A stretch of DNA of 64,000 bases from Lachnospiraceae bacterium (GCA_022790855.1 JAAVYA010000028.1:62001-126000); one strand, 5' to 3'. Positions 36,214 to 45,678 are shown, counted from the stretch's first letter. Numbers and translations: made by a program. Notes: generated by a model not told the origin, from the letters alone.

Positions 36214-37368
36214 ATGACAGATTTAAAAGAACTATTGAATAGATATATGGACCAGGATTTTCAGTCCGCTGTTCTAAGCAGCCCCCGGAATGCCAGGAAC
36301 GGACATAAGATTCAGCTCCGTCCGGTAAAAATAAAGCAGGAAGTTGTATATCAGGCGACGGAGTACATTGGGACAAAGGTGTATCATCATAATTTACCCA
36401 AGCCGCTGGCTGTGGAAAGGACTGCGGAATGGATGGAGCAGTATCGTCAGCTCCAATTGTCCGCCGCATGGGGACAAGCACATGTGTGGGTCAGCAAAAA
36501 GGGAAAGATTTCTCTGAAGGAAAAAGCCGGATGTGGTTGTGTAAAACAGCAGGATTTATCCCATAATAGAAAGAAGCAGTATATTTTAGACCCGGAGCAA
36601 AGCGTGGGATTTTTGGAAGATTTGGGTGTCCAGACCAGGGAAGGAAAAATTGTAAAAGCGCGTTATGACAAGTTCCGGCAAATCAACCGGTTCCTGGAAT
36701 TTATAGAGGATATATTGCCTCAGCTTCCCAGGGACAGGGAGATTACGATCTTGGATTTTGGCTGCGGAAAATCTTATTTGACATTTGCGATGTATCATTA
36801 TATGAAAGAATTAAAAGGTCTTGATGTGAAGATCATCGGGCTGGATTTAAAGGAAGATGTGATTGAAAACTGCAATAAATTAGCGGAAAAATACGGATAT
36901 AAGGGATTACATTTTTATGTAGGAGACATTGCCCGCTATCATGGCGCCGATCAGGTGGATATGGTGGTTACGCTTCATGCCTGCGATACGGCTACGGATT
37001 ATGCCCTGGATAAAGCAATCCGCTGGGGTGCAAAAGTGATTTTATCCGTGCCGTGCTGCCAACATGAATTGAACGGGCAGATACAAAATGATATTCTGGA
37101 GCCGGTGCTGCGGTATGGACTATTGAAAGAACGGATGGCCGCCCTGTTTACGGATGGTTTGCGGGCCCAGATTTTGGAGAGCATGGGATATGACGTCCAG
37201 ATATTGGAGTTTATCGATATGGAGCATACACCGAAAAATATTTTGATCCGGGCCGTAAAGAGACAAGGGAAAGAAAGACGGGAAAATTATCGGCAGTTGA
37301 TGGACTTTCTGCAGGTGAATCCCACACTTGCCAGGCTGCAGGAGGAAAGGACGGGGCAAAATGGGTAA
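36214..37368 (+). CDS. class I SAM-dependent methyltransferase
   Basis: 384 aa from the ATG at 36214 with 'aaggag' 9 nt upstream; the tracked start at 35836 would run through a terminator and the palindrome. The Rossmann methyltransferase domain begins near residue 175: motif I 'ITILDFGCGKSYLTFAMYHY', then 'KIIGLDLKEDVI', 'YVGDIARY' and 'VDMVVTLHACDTATDYALDK', followed by 'SVPCCQHEL'. The 'HACDTATD' and 'PCCQHE' blocks are typical of the Methyltransf_32-type family that acts on nucleic acids or proteins. The substrate is unknown. Its stop overlaps the next start (ATGGGTAA). Confidence 0.9.
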   Translation: MTDLKELLNRYMDQDFQSAVLSSPRNARNGHKIQLRPVKIKQEVVYQATEYIGTKVYHHNLPKPLAVERTAEWMEQYRQLQLSAAWGQAHVWVSKKGKISLKEKAGCGCVKQQDLSHNRKKQYILDPEQSVGFLEDLGVQTREGKIVKARYDKFRQINRFLEFIEDILPQLPRDREITILDFGCGKSYLTFAMYHYMKELKGLDVKIIGLDLKEDVIENCNKLAEKYGYKGLHFYVGDIARYHGADQVDMVVTLHACDTATDYALDKAIRWGAKVILSVPCCQHELNGQIQNDILEPVLRYGLLKERMAALFTDGLRAQILESMGYDVQILEFIDMEHTPKNILIRAVKRQGKERRENYRQLMDFLQVNPTLARLQEERTGQNG

Positions 37369-39895
37369 AAAGATCTTAAAAGCCATGGTGCTGATGTTGG
37401 TGTTTCTGGCGTCATTGGTGGGCCTGAGCCTGCTGACGGACAGGGAAAACATAGATATGACCTCAGAAATGAAAGCGGCTTCCATGCCGGTAATTTATCT
37501 TCAAAAGGGAGATACTTACATCAATGAACTCTTTGGCTATAAAGGGGAAATGGATGTGATGAGCATCCGGGATGTAATCACGCCTCTGGCGGCTGATATG
37601 GTCCTGCCGATTACGATACAGACCTTTAAGGCAAGAGTAGAGGAAATCTCCTATGAAGTGCGTACCATGGATATGGAACGGCTTTTGGAAGATAAAAAAA
37701 TAGAACATTTTACCCAGGAAGACGGTGTAATTGAAACAAAGTTCCATCTTCAGAATCTGCTGGAGGAGGAACAGGAATATCGCCTTATCATTACTTTAAA
37801 ATGCCCGGGCGGGGAAATCAAATACCATACCAGGGTGGTACGGGCTTTGAACTGGCATGTGGACGATGCCATCCAGTTTGCACTGGATTTTCACAAGAAA
37901 ACCTTTGACCCGGTAGAAGCGGCCCAATTGGCGCTGTATCTGGAGCCGAATACGGAGGGGGATAATACGACTCTGCAAAAGGTGACGATTCATTCCAGCC
38001 TGAATCAGGTCGCCTGGGGTTCCTTTGAAGGAGAGGCATTGAAAGACCCGGTTCCTTCTGTGTGGGAGATCAGCAGCTCTTTTCACACGGTAAAATTAAA
38101 TTACGTAATGGCGGCGAAAGGGGACAATGGAGAAACAGAATTTTATAATGTGGAAGAATATTACCGCACTCGGTACAGCGAGGTAAATGACCGTTTATAT
38201 CTTCTGGATTATGAACGGACCATGAATGAAATTTTCAGGGGAAGCGGAGACCATGCTTCAAAGTCCGGCCTTTTGCTGGGAATCCGGGATACGAATGTAT
38301 CCTATATGGCAAATGAAAACGGGACGATTATCAGCTTTGTACAGGAAGGGGATTTGTGGAGCTATAACTGTGCATCCAATCAGTTATCCCTGGTGCATAG
38401 TTTTCGGGAGATTGAGGGAATGAACGACCGGGAGAACAATCCTAACCACAATATCCGCATTATGAAAGTCAGTGAAGAGGGTAATATTGATTTTGCAGTA
38501 TATGGCTATATGAATCGGGGTACCCATGAAGGATATACGGGGATTAGTATTTATCATTATGACAGTGTGGCAAATACAGTACAGGAAGAATTGTTTATCC
38601 AGTCCGGGGAGCCATATCAGCTTATGAAGGAAACCTGGGGAAAGCTATTTTATATAAGCGACGACGGGTATTTCTATATGCTGGCGGAAGACAAGCTCTA
38701 TAAAATCAGACTGGAGGACTGCAGCACCGAGGTTCTGCGTTCCGGCCTGGGAGAAGAGGAGTTTGCGGCTTCCGGAAATGGGCGGTATATTGCCTGGGTG
38801 GAAGATCAGGAGAAACCCATGATAACGGTCACAGATTTGGACACAGAAAACCAGTGGCAGATAGAGGGATCAGGTTCCGAGGTTTTAAGGATTATTGGAT
38901 TTGTGGAGAGCGACCTTGTATATGGCATAGCCGGACAGGGGAGTACCGTTACATCAGATCAGCTTCCCATGCATAAGCTGGTAATTGTGGATAAGGAACA
39001 GCAGGTGATCAAAGAGTATGAGAAGTCCGGGTATTTTATTACCGATGCTCATGTGGAATCCTCAACGGTATTTTTAGACAGGGCTGTGCAGAACGGTGAT
39101 ATTTTTACAGCAGTAGAAGGAGACGCCATCAAAAGCCATGAGATTGAAGCCTCCCGGAACATTCAGGTGGAAACGTATGTAACGGAACAAAAGCAGACTC
39201 AGGTCAGATTAGCCTTGGCCCAGGAGTTATCTGCAAAATCACCGCAAATATTGATGCCTCAGGAGGTGGTTCTGGAAAAAAAGAATACGGTAGAGCTATC
39301 TGGGAATCCCCAGGCAGGTCGCTATGTGGTATATGCAGCAGGAGATATTATTTTGCGCACTCAGGATGAAGGGGAAGCAATCCGCAAAGCAGATGGGGCG
39401 GCAGGTGTGGTAATCGGAGACCATTACCGGTACTTGTGGCGCAGAGGGCGCAGCAGCAGCAAATCTATGGCGGATAAAGTGATCCTAAGTCAGGAGGAAG
39501 CAGCAGCGACGCTGGATCATATGATGCTGCGGTGCCTGATGGCAGTATGGAAAGCCGAAAATGTCAGTTTTGATGCATCCGGTCTGGTTCAGGAGGGAAA
39601 AACCCCGGAGGATATTTTGCAGGAGGCGATGCCGGCGGCTCAGGTGATCAATTTAAGTGGATGTACGGTATCTCAGGTCTTATATTACGTGGATCAGGGC
39701 GGCGTTATTTTTGCAAGAGGAGAAAACCAGCAGCCTATGCTGATTGTGGGATATGATGAACACAATACTATTTTATATGATCCAATCACAAATACTGCAA
39801 TTAAAAAAGGTCTTCAGGACAGCGAGGAGTATTTTTCAGCATCGGGAAATGTGTTTATAGGATACCTGAAAGACGGAAATTCGAATAACCCTTAA
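37361..39895 (+). CDS. membrane-anchored extracytoplasmic protein of unknown function, C39-like C-terminus
   Basis: 844 aa from the ATG at 37361, which overlaps the methyltransferase stop by 8 bp and has 'aggaaagg' upstream. A single N-terminal helix (~6-24) would anchor or export it. The central ~250-560 region has repeated beta-type blocks ('YISDDGYFYMLAEDKLYKI', 'RYIAWVEDQEK') suggestive of a propeller. The last ~100 residues ('YVDQGGVIFARGENQQPMLI' to 'LYDPITN') resemble a C39-like papain fold, but I see no clear catalytic Cys and His. I do not recognise the family. The overlap suggests joint expression with the methyltransferase. Confidence 0.72.
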   Translation: MGKKILKAMVLMLVFLASLVGLSLLTDRENIDMTSEMKAASMPVIYLQKGDTYINELFGYKGEMDVMSIRDVITPLAADMVLPITIQTFKARVEEISYEVRTMDMERLLEDKKIEHFTQEDGVIETKFHLQNLLEEEQEYRLIITLKCPGGEIKYHTRVVRALNWHVDDAIQFALDFHKKTFDPVEAAQLALYLEPNTEGDNTTLQKVTIHSSLNQVAWGSFEGEALKDPVPSVWEISSSFHTVKLNYVMAAKGDNGETEFYNVEEYYRTRYSEVNDRLYLLDYERTMNEIFRGSGDHASKSGLLLGIRDTNVSYMANENGTIISFVQEGDLWSYNCASNQLSLVHSFREIEGMNDRENNPNHNIRIMKVSEEGNIDFAVYGYMNRGTHEGYTGISIYHYDSVANTVQEELFIQSGEPYQLMKETWGKLFYISDDGYFYMLAEDKLYKIRLEDCSTEVLRSGLGEEEFAASGNGRYIAWVEDQEKPMITVTDLDTENQWQIEGSGSEVLRIIGFVESDLVYGIAGQGSTVTSDQLPMHKLVIVDKEQQVIKEYEKSGYFITDAHVESSTVFLDRAVQNGDIFTAVEGDAIKSHEIEASRNIQVETYVTEQKQTQVRLALAQELSAKSPQILMPQEVVLEKKNTVELSGNPQAGRYVVYAAGDIILRTQDEGEAIRKADGAAGVVIGDHYRYLWRRGRSSSKSMADKVILSQEEAAATLDHMMLRCLMAVWKAENVSFDASGLVQEGKTPEDILQEAMPAAQVINLSGCTVSQVLYYVDQGGVIFARGENQQPMLIVGYDEHNTILYDPITNTAIKKGLQDSEEYFSASGNVFIGYLKDGNSNNP

Positions 39896-39919
39896 GTTTT
39901 TATCTCATTCTTCCGAAAT
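39893..39919 (+). promoter_or_regulatory. candidate sigma-28 (sigma-D) promoter of the flagellin operon
   Basis: TAAG, 15 bp, TCCGAAAT, compared with TAAA-N15-GCCGATAT. It lies 49 bp before the DUF6240 gene; no promoter fits between that gene and flagellin. Confidence 0.4.
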
Positions 39920-39952
39920 ATTACATGCAAACGTATTGTTTCGGAAGAATGA
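39905..39952. repeat. 14-bp perfect dyad upstream of the flagellin operon
   Basis: TCATTCTTCCGAAA (39905-39918) and TTTCGGAAGAATGA (39939-39952) separated by 20 nt. No T-run follows the right arm, so it is either an operator-like dyad over the promoter or a 5' mRNA hairpin. Confidence 0.7.
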
Positions 39953-39967
39953 AAACGGGGTATTAGC

Positions 39968-42900
39968 ATGCGGATTGATTACACCGGAAGAAATGAAATT
40001 ATAACATCAAATACAGGAATCAATGTAAAAGGGCCTGATCAGGCCAAGGCAGATTCTGTGGCCCGGACATCTAAGCAAGAGGAAGGGCAGGACAGGATAG
40101 ACGGCGCATCCAGAGGATACGGCGTCACGGCTGCTACGGTAGAAAAGGCTCTTTTTTCCTTGGAATCAGAACTGGAAAAGGTAAAACAGGATGCAGGTTC
40201 CATAGATCTTGATTTAATCAAGACACAGATGGCGGTATTGTCCAACACCCTTACCGGGGAGGACGCCAAGCATCTCCATGAGAAAGGGTATTCTCTGAAT
40301 GATGCTCAGGCAGAGACCATCGTGACAGTGATGGATAAGATTAAGATGGAGCTTGCAAAGAGCGGGATGGATATCAGCGTATTTGGGGACGATTTGTCCA
40401 TGGATCAGTTGGAAGATATGACCGGGAATGCGGCTTCTGCGGCTCAGATGGCGTCTGATTTAAGACAGTGTGGGGAAGGGGAAATTGCCTATTTGACAGA
40501 GCATGAGCTGGAACCCACCATAGAGAATCTGTATTGGGCGCAGCATTCTGGCAGCAGCCGCAAAAGCAGCGATACATCCATGCTGGAGGATGCAAATCTC
40601 AGAAAACAGGTAGAGCAGATCATACAACAGGCGGGACTTCCGGTAAATGAGACAACCTTAGGTTATGGAGAACTGTTATTGGGGAACCAGATTCCTCTGA
40701 CACCGGAGAATATAAGCTATGCGGACCGGCTGACACACTTGAACCTCCCATTGGAGGAGGCAGAAATAGAACGGGCAATTTCCCAAGCGGTCTCGGAAGG
40801 AAGAGCGCCGGAGGAAGCTTATATGATGGAGGGCTTTAGTCTGGGTGAACGGGCACAGGCGGCCTGTCAGGTTGTGGAACAGGCAGACGATGAGGTTCTT
40901 GAGGATGTGGTATCTTCGGGAGAACCCGTCACCATAGAGTCTTTGGGCAATGCTCAGAAGAGACGGGAGGCTCTCACCCATGAAGGGTTCAAGGAGCAGA
41001 AAGAGCCAATAACCTCCGGGAATGCAGCAGAAGATGGGGAAGGACGGCTTCTTGCAGCCAGGCGGCAATTGGAAGAGATTCGCTTGATGATGACGTCCCA
41101 GGCCAATTACCGTCTTCTGAAAAAAGGGATATCCATTGAGACCAGGGATCTGGAACAACTGGTAGAAGATTTGAAGGAACTGGAAAATGATTATTATAAG
41201 GCTTTAATGGAAGAACAGGGGATAGAACCTACTCCCGAGAATACGTCATTGTTCCGGGAAACTGCGGAGAAGACACAAGCTCTGAAATGGTTCCCATCGT
41301 ATCTCATCGGGAGATATCTTACGGATACGCCCACGGTTTCCCAGATGTATGAAAGCGGAGCCGCCTTAAAAGCTTCTCTGGATCAGGCAAATCAGGCGTA
41401 TGAGACCATGATGACTGCCCCAAGGGCAGATTTGGGAGATTCTATCCGGAAGGCATTTTCAAATGTGGACGATATTTTGCGGGATCTTTCTTTGGAGCCT
41501 ACGGAGGTGAATCAAAGAGCCGTACGGATTTTGGCCTATAATCAGATGGAGATTACGCCGGAGCATATCGTCCAGGTGAAGGCGGCAGATGAAAAGATGC
41601 AGAATCTTTTCCGGAATATGAAGCCTGCCGTGGTGATGGAGATGATACGGGAAGGCATTAACCCGCTGGAGACAGATCTCAATACTCTCAACCAGAAAGC
41701 GGAAGAGATTGGAGATAGATTAGATTCCGGACAGGAAGAAAAATACAGCAGATATTTGTGGAAGCTAGAACAGAATCAAGAGATCTCCCCGGAAGAGAAA
41801 GAAAGCTATATCGGAATCTACCGGCTTTTGCGTCAGATTGAAAAGACAGACGGCGCAGTGATTGGGGCTGTGGTGAATCAGGGGGGAGAGCTTTCCCTGA
41901 GAAATCTTCTGACAGCAGTCCGCAGTAAGAAAAGCAGAGGATTGAACATAACGGTCAATGATGAATTTGGCGTTGCAGAAGAAGTTCACAGGAAGGATTT
42001 GAGTATTAGCCAGCAGATTGAAGCTTCCTATCAGACAGATTGTGGGAAGGAAGCATATCAGATGCTGGAACCTGAATATTTGGAGCAAAGTGTGAATACC
42101 GGAGAGTGGCAGGATCTAACGCCGGAAGAGCTTTTGTGGATGATGAAAGGCCAGCAGCAGGCCAGGCCGGAGGAAGAAGCATATTCCTACAGCCGGGAAT
42201 TGGAATTATTTGAGGGAAATCAGAGGGCGGAAGAGGCAGTTTTACAGATACTGAAGGATTATAATCAACCAGTGGACACCTGGCATATCCTTGCAGCGGG
42301 CCAGCTGATCCATAACAGGAATTCCGTATTCCGTAAGCTTTTTGATCATGAGCAGATGGAACAAAGTCCGGACCTTCAAGCTGCCAAAGAGAAAATTTTA
42401 CAGGAATTTGCCGAGGCGGTCAAAACGCCGGAGGATATGGCGAAGGCGCAGATCACTCTGGCAGAGACAGCAGAGCGCGTAATGGAAGGGATGATCAATG
42501 AGACAGACCTTTCAAGCCTTACGGTAGAAGAGTTGAAAATTACAAGAACCCAGATACAATTAAGCAGTTCCATGAGCAAGGAAGAAAATTATGCCGTTCC
42601 CGTGTTGATCGCAGATGAGATGACCAATGTGCAGTTGAAGATAGTAAGAGGGAAAAAGACCAGAGGTATGGTAGACGTCCTTTTTGAAACAGCGCGAATG
42701 GGAAAGGTTGCCGCCCGGTTTACCGTGTCGGAGCAGAGAATAGAAGGATTTCTGGCGTCTGATCGGGAGGAAACGGTGGAACAGCTCCGACAGCAGGAGG
42801 AGTGGCTGAGGGAGCAAATGACCGGGGAAGAAGGAAAAGAACTGCAATTCCATTATGTAAAGCAAGAGAATTTGGATTTGGCAGAATTCACAAGAGGGCA

Positions 42901-43009
42901 GCAGAACAGAATAGACGGACAGCAGGATTCGGAAGAATACCAGGTTCAGACAAAAGAACTTTATAACATGGCGAAATTATTTATAGAAACTGTAAAACAG
43001 GCAGCATAG
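39968..43009 (+). CDS. DUF6240 protein, FliK-like C-terminus, flagellar operon
   Basis: 1,013 aa, mostly acidic and helical, no signal peptide or membrane segment. It matches the DUF6240 type seen in motile Lachnospiraceae. The segment at ~885-960 ('VRGKKTRGMVDVLFETARMG', then 'VAARFTVSEQRIEGFLA') follows the pattern of the FliK hook-length control C-terminus ('LG-V-V-l...g.v.v.f.......L...L..Lr..L'). Repeated blocks of about 50-100 residues ('TLGYGELLLGNQIPLTPENI', 'LAYNQMEITPEHI') suggest tandem helical units, perhaps the ruler part. It sits 13 bp before flagellin. The FliK likeness is my inference. Confidence 0.75.
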   Translation: MRIDYTGRNEIITSNTGINVKGPDQAKADSVARTSKQEEGQDRIDGASRGYGVTAATVEKALFSLESELEKVKQDAGSIDLDLIKTQMAVLSNTLTGEDAKHLHEKGYSLNDAQAETIVTVMDKIKMELAKSGMDISVFGDDLSMDQLEDMTGNAASAAQMASDLRQCGEGEIAYLTEHELEPTIENLYWAQHSGSSRKSSDTSMLEDANLRKQVEQIIQQAGLPVNETTLGYGELLLGNQIPLTPENISYADRLTHLNLPLEEAEIERAISQAVSEGRAPEEAYMMEGFSLGERAQAACQVVEQADDEVLEDVVSSGEPVTIESLGNAQKRREALTHEGFKEQKEPITSGNAAEDGEGRLLAARRQLEEIRLMMTSQANYRLLKKGISIETRDLEQLVEDLKELENDYYKALMEEQGIEPTPENTSLFRETAEKTQALKWFPSYLIGRYLTDTPTVSQMYESGAALKASLDQANQAYETMMTAPRADLGDSIRKAFSNVDDILRDLSLEPTEVNQRAVRILAYNQMEITPEHIVQVKAADEKMQNLFRNMKPAVVMEMIREGINPLETDLNTLNQKAEEIGDRLDSGQEEKYSRYLWKLEQNQEISPEEKESYIGIYRLLRQIEKTDGAVIGAVVNQGGELSLRNLLTAVRSKKSRGLNITVNDEFGVAEEVHRKDLSISQQIEASYQTDCGKEAYQMLEPEYLEQSVNTGEWQDLTPEELLWMMKGQQQARPEEEAYSYSRELELFEGNQRAEEAVLQILKDYNQPVDTWHILAAGQLIHNRNSVFRKLFDHEQMEQSPDLQAAKEKILQEFAEAVKTPEDMAKAQITLAETAERVMEGMINETDLSSLTVEELKITRTQIQLSSSMSKEENYAVPVLIADEMTNVQLKIVRGKKTRGMVDVLFETARMGKVAARFTVSEQRIEGFLASDREETVEQLRQQEEWLREQMTGEEGKELQFHYVKQENLDLAEFTRGQQNRIDGQQDSEEYQVQTKELYNMAKLFIETVKQAA

Positions 43010-43022
43010 AGGAGAAAAATAC

Positions 43023-44531
43023 ATGAAAGTAAATCATAATATGTCGGCAATGATTGCCAATAATCAGCTTTTGAGAAATGAGACAGGATTAAGCGATTCC
43101 ATTGAACGTCTGTCATCTGGATTGAAAATTAACCATGCATCGGACGATCCGGCAGGTATGGCAATTTCTACCAAAATGAAAGCGCAGGTCAAGGGGTTAG
43201 ACCAGGCGTCCAGAAATGCTTCTGATGGTATTTCGGTATTGGATGCGGCGGACGGAGCATTGGAAGAAGTAACCAGCATGCTTCAGAGAATGCGGGAATT
43301 AGCAGTTCAGGCAGCCAACGACGGCGTTTATTCGGAAGAAGATCAGGAGGCTATCCAGCTTGAAATAGAGTCTTTGACAGATGAGATTGGACGTATCTCC
43401 ACGGATACGGAATTTAATACGAAAAAACTTTTGGATGGAAGTCTGGATCAGAGGGTTTACGTAGACAGTCGGGAGATTCATAGAATCGATATTTCGGATT
43501 CCGTTTCTTCCGGAATGTATAAGGTGATGATGACTCAGGACGCCAGACAGGCCGTACTTACAGGAAATACCATTAATGCGACGGGCGATATACCCGCCGG
43601 GGTAATCAGCATCAACGGCGCGGATGTGGAAATTACAGAAGGCCAGGATTTGGACAGTGTATATGAAGCTCTGCGGGATGCAGCGGAACGCGGGGAAGTA
43701 AATGTGTTTGCAGCGGACGATCTGACCCATACGGACGGTAAGGCTGAAGATGCGGGCTATGTTCCGGGAGATTTTGCGGCAGGCAAATATTTGGTGTTTG
43801 TTTCCGATCGGTACGGAAGTTCTACGGAGATGAATATCACCTGTGATAATCAGTTTTTAGCAGATTATTTGGGAATCTCCACCAATGCAACGGTCAGAGG
43901 GCTGGATGCGGAATTGAGCCTGGATGAAGGATTTTCCAAACAGGCCAGCTATGTATGCGATGGAAATCAAGTGACCATTACCGACCGTAATGGGTTTAAG
44001 CTTTCCTTTGAAGCGGATCCGGGAGTGACGGGAACTACCTTTGTGGATAAGGGGGTAGATGATGTTGCGGCTGATGTAGAGGCCTCGGAGCCGGCGGATG
44101 CTCCGGTTCAGGAACTTAATTTTGATGTGACGGAAATCGGAACGATGACGCTGCAGATTGGGGCGAATGAGAACCAGGTGATGGAAGTCCGCATACCGGC
44201 AGTTTCCCCGGAATCCCTGTATATTGACGGAGTAAATGTCTGCACCGTTACAGGCGCCGACCGTGCGATCACTACCTATGACCGTGCGATCGCAAAAGTC
44301 GGCGAATCCAGATCACGTTTGGGCGCTTATACGAACCGATTGGAGCACGCCGTTGCCAGCCTGGATTCCACCGAAGAGAATATGACAGCCGCATTGTCCC
44401 GGGTGGAGGATGTGGATATGGCGGAAGAAATGTCAACGTATACGCAGTATACGGTGCTGTCCCAAGCCGCTACGGCAGTGCTGGCTCAGGCGAACGATAT
44501 TCCTCAGCAGGCTTTGCAGTTACTGCAGTAA
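43023..44531 (+). CDS. fliC: flagellin
   Basis: 502 aa, ATG after 'gaggag'. The N-terminal D0/D1 region ('INHASDDPAGMAISTKMKAQ', 'LQRMRELAVQAAND') and C-terminal D1/D0 region ('RSRLGAYTNRLEHA' to 'QANDIPQQALQLLQ') are conserved. The middle (~150-400) is a variable exposed domain with an acidic low-complexity patch. The residues that TLR5 contacts in D1, including the 'QRMRELAVQ' helix, are present. It polymerises into the filament after export by the flagellar secretion apparatus, with FliS encoded downstream as its chaperone. Confidence 0.97.
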   Translation: MKVNHNMSAMIANNQLLRNETGLSDSIERLSSGLKINHASDDPAGMAISTKMKAQVKGLDQASRNASDGISVLDAADGALEEVTSMLQRMRELAVQAANDGVYSEEDQEAIQLEIESLTDEIGRISTDTEFNTKKLLDGSLDQRVYVDSREIHRIDISDSVSSGMYKVMMTQDARQAVLTGNTINATGDIPAGVISINGADVEITEGQDLDSVYEALRDAAERGEVNVFAADDLTHTDGKAEDAGYVPGDFAAGKYLVFVSDRYGSSTEMNITCDNQFLADYLGISTNATVRGLDAELSLDEGFSKQASYVCDGNQVTITDRNGFKLSFEADPGVTGTTFVDKGVDDVAADVEASEPADAPVQELNFDVTEIGTMTLQIGANENQVMEVRIPAVSPESLYIDGVNVCTVTGADRAITTYDRAIAKVGESRSRLGAYTNRLEHAVASLDSTEENMTAALSRVEDVDMAEEMSTYTQYTVLSQAATAVLAQANDIPQQALQLLQ

Positions 44532-44546
44532 GGACAGGAGCAGAAG

Positions 44547-45023
44547 ATGGAAGCTACCCAGAAAAAAGAATTTACCAGGCGCATCAGCAACAGCAACCGC
44601 GGCGGACTGATCGTGGTGATATACGATATCTTTTTTGCCTATGCCTGGGAGGTCAGGGAGGCGTATGAGAAGCAAGATCATGACGCTTTCTTGGCTGGCC
44701 TCAGGAAGGCCCAGCAGGCCGTTACCCAGCTAAAAGACGGCTTGGATTTCCGCTATCCCATAGCAAAAGAGCTGTATCCTTTGTATCAGTTTGCGTTAAG
44801 GCAGTTGTCAACCTGCTTTTATCAGAGAGATACCAAAGGATTGGATGCAGCAGAAAAGGTTCTGAGGAACCTGTATGTGGGCTTTGTGGAAGCGGCAAAA
44901 CAAGATACGTCAGAACCTTTAATGAAACATACTCAGCAGGTTGTGGCTGGGATGACCTATCAGAGGGGGAGCTTAACGGAGACCCTTCAAGACCCAAGCA
45001 GTTCCAGAGGATTCTTTGCGTAA
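44547..45023 (+). CDS. fliS: flagellin export chaperone FliS
   Basis: 158 aa, ATG after 'aggacaggag', 15 bp behind flagellin. All-helical, with the N-terminal 'KEFTRRISNSNRGGLIVVIY' block and length expected for FliS, though the sequence is divergent ('LYD' becomes 'IYD'). FliS binds the flagellin C-terminal D0 helix to prevent premature polymerisation. Its 3' end overlaps the convergent yaaL-like gene by 37 bp, and both ends share a 10-bp hairpin. Confidence 0.85.
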   Translation: MEATQKKEFTRRISNSNRGGLIVVIYDIFFAYAWEVREAYEKQDHDAFLAGLRKAQQAVTQLKDGLDFRYPIAKELYPLYQFALRQLSTCFYQRDTKGLDAAEKVLRNLYVGFVEAAKQDTSEPLMKHTQQVVAGMTYQRGSLTETLQDPSSSRGFFA

Positions 45024-45247
45024 GAATCCTCGATCTGCTTTACCCTCCCCAATAAAAATTTATATCGAAGCTGTACGGCATTCACTTGATAAATACAGCT
45101 GTCGATTAAATCTGGGTCTACCACGTTTTCAAAATTAGCGTAAGCAAGATCCAGATCGCTTTTGGTCTTTTTCAGATCATCTAAAAGTAAGGCATAATTT
45201 TCTTCATTTTCGGTTGTTTGTTTAAAAATACGAATCAAAGTTTTCAC
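44987..45247 (-). CDS. YaaL-like protein (DUF2508)
   Basis: 86 aa, helical and charged ('DDLKKTKSDLDLAYANFENV', 'CIYQVNAVQLRYKFLL'), matching the small DUF2508/YaaL family. In Bacillus, yaaL lies directly before bofA on the same strand; here it is divergent from bofA, which supports the assignment and shows a local inversion. ATG with 'aaaggaag' upstream. The function is unknown. Confidence 0.85.
   Translation of the reverse strand: MKTLIRIFKQTTENEENYALLLDDLKKTKSDLDLAYANFENVVDPDLIDSCIYQVNAVQLRYKFLLGRVKQIEDSYAKNPLELLGS
45007..45031. terminator. hairpin at overlapping fliS/yaaL 3' ends
   Basis: Perfect 10-bp stem 'gaggattctt' / 'aagaatcctc' with a 5-nt loop, lying in the coding ends of both convergent genes. 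No T-run, so termination is only possible, not clear. Confidence 0.4.
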
Positions 45248-45375
45248 TTCCTTTACGGTAATGAATTACCTCTTTTTACTAAGTATAATCAGTAATTTCC
45301 AAACTATACAAAAAACGGAATAAAAAATAGAAAACAGTATATATTTTATTAAAGGATGTACAAGGAAAAAGATAT

Positions 45376-45642
45376 ATGGATTACGGAGTAATTGCAATTG
45401 TGGCGATTTGCGCTTTGGTGCTTATGATCGGAGCGTTAAAGCAAAAATCGAAAGTAGTATTTCAATTTGTAATGCGGGGGGCTGTCGGGCTGGTATGCAT
45501 TTATTTTTGTAATGAATTTTTGGAAACAAGGCAGTTGGCCTTTACCGTAGGCATAAATCCTGTGAGCTTTTTGACAGCCGGATGCCTTGGAATAGGCGGG
45601 GTTTTATTGCTTTATGGAATTATGTTTTACCAGACCTTGTGA
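45376..45642 (+). CDS. bofA: pro-sigma-K processing inhibitor BofA
   Basis: 88 aa with about three hydrophobic segments and the BofA-type tail 'FTVGINPVSFLTAGCLGIGG'. In Bacillus, BofA sits in the outer forespore membrane and holds the SpoIVFB protease inactive until the forespore signal arrives. Many Clostridia keep bofA though sigma-K control differs. It marks the organism as a spore former. ATG after 'aaggaaaaag'. Confidence 0.9.
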   Translation: MDYGVIAIVAICALVLMIGALKQKSKVVFQFVMRGAVGLVCIYFCNEFLETRQLAFTVGINPVSFLTAGCLGIGGVLLLYGIMFYQTL

Positions 45643-45678
45643 AAATATTACAAAATTTGGAAAAAAAGTATAAAATAG

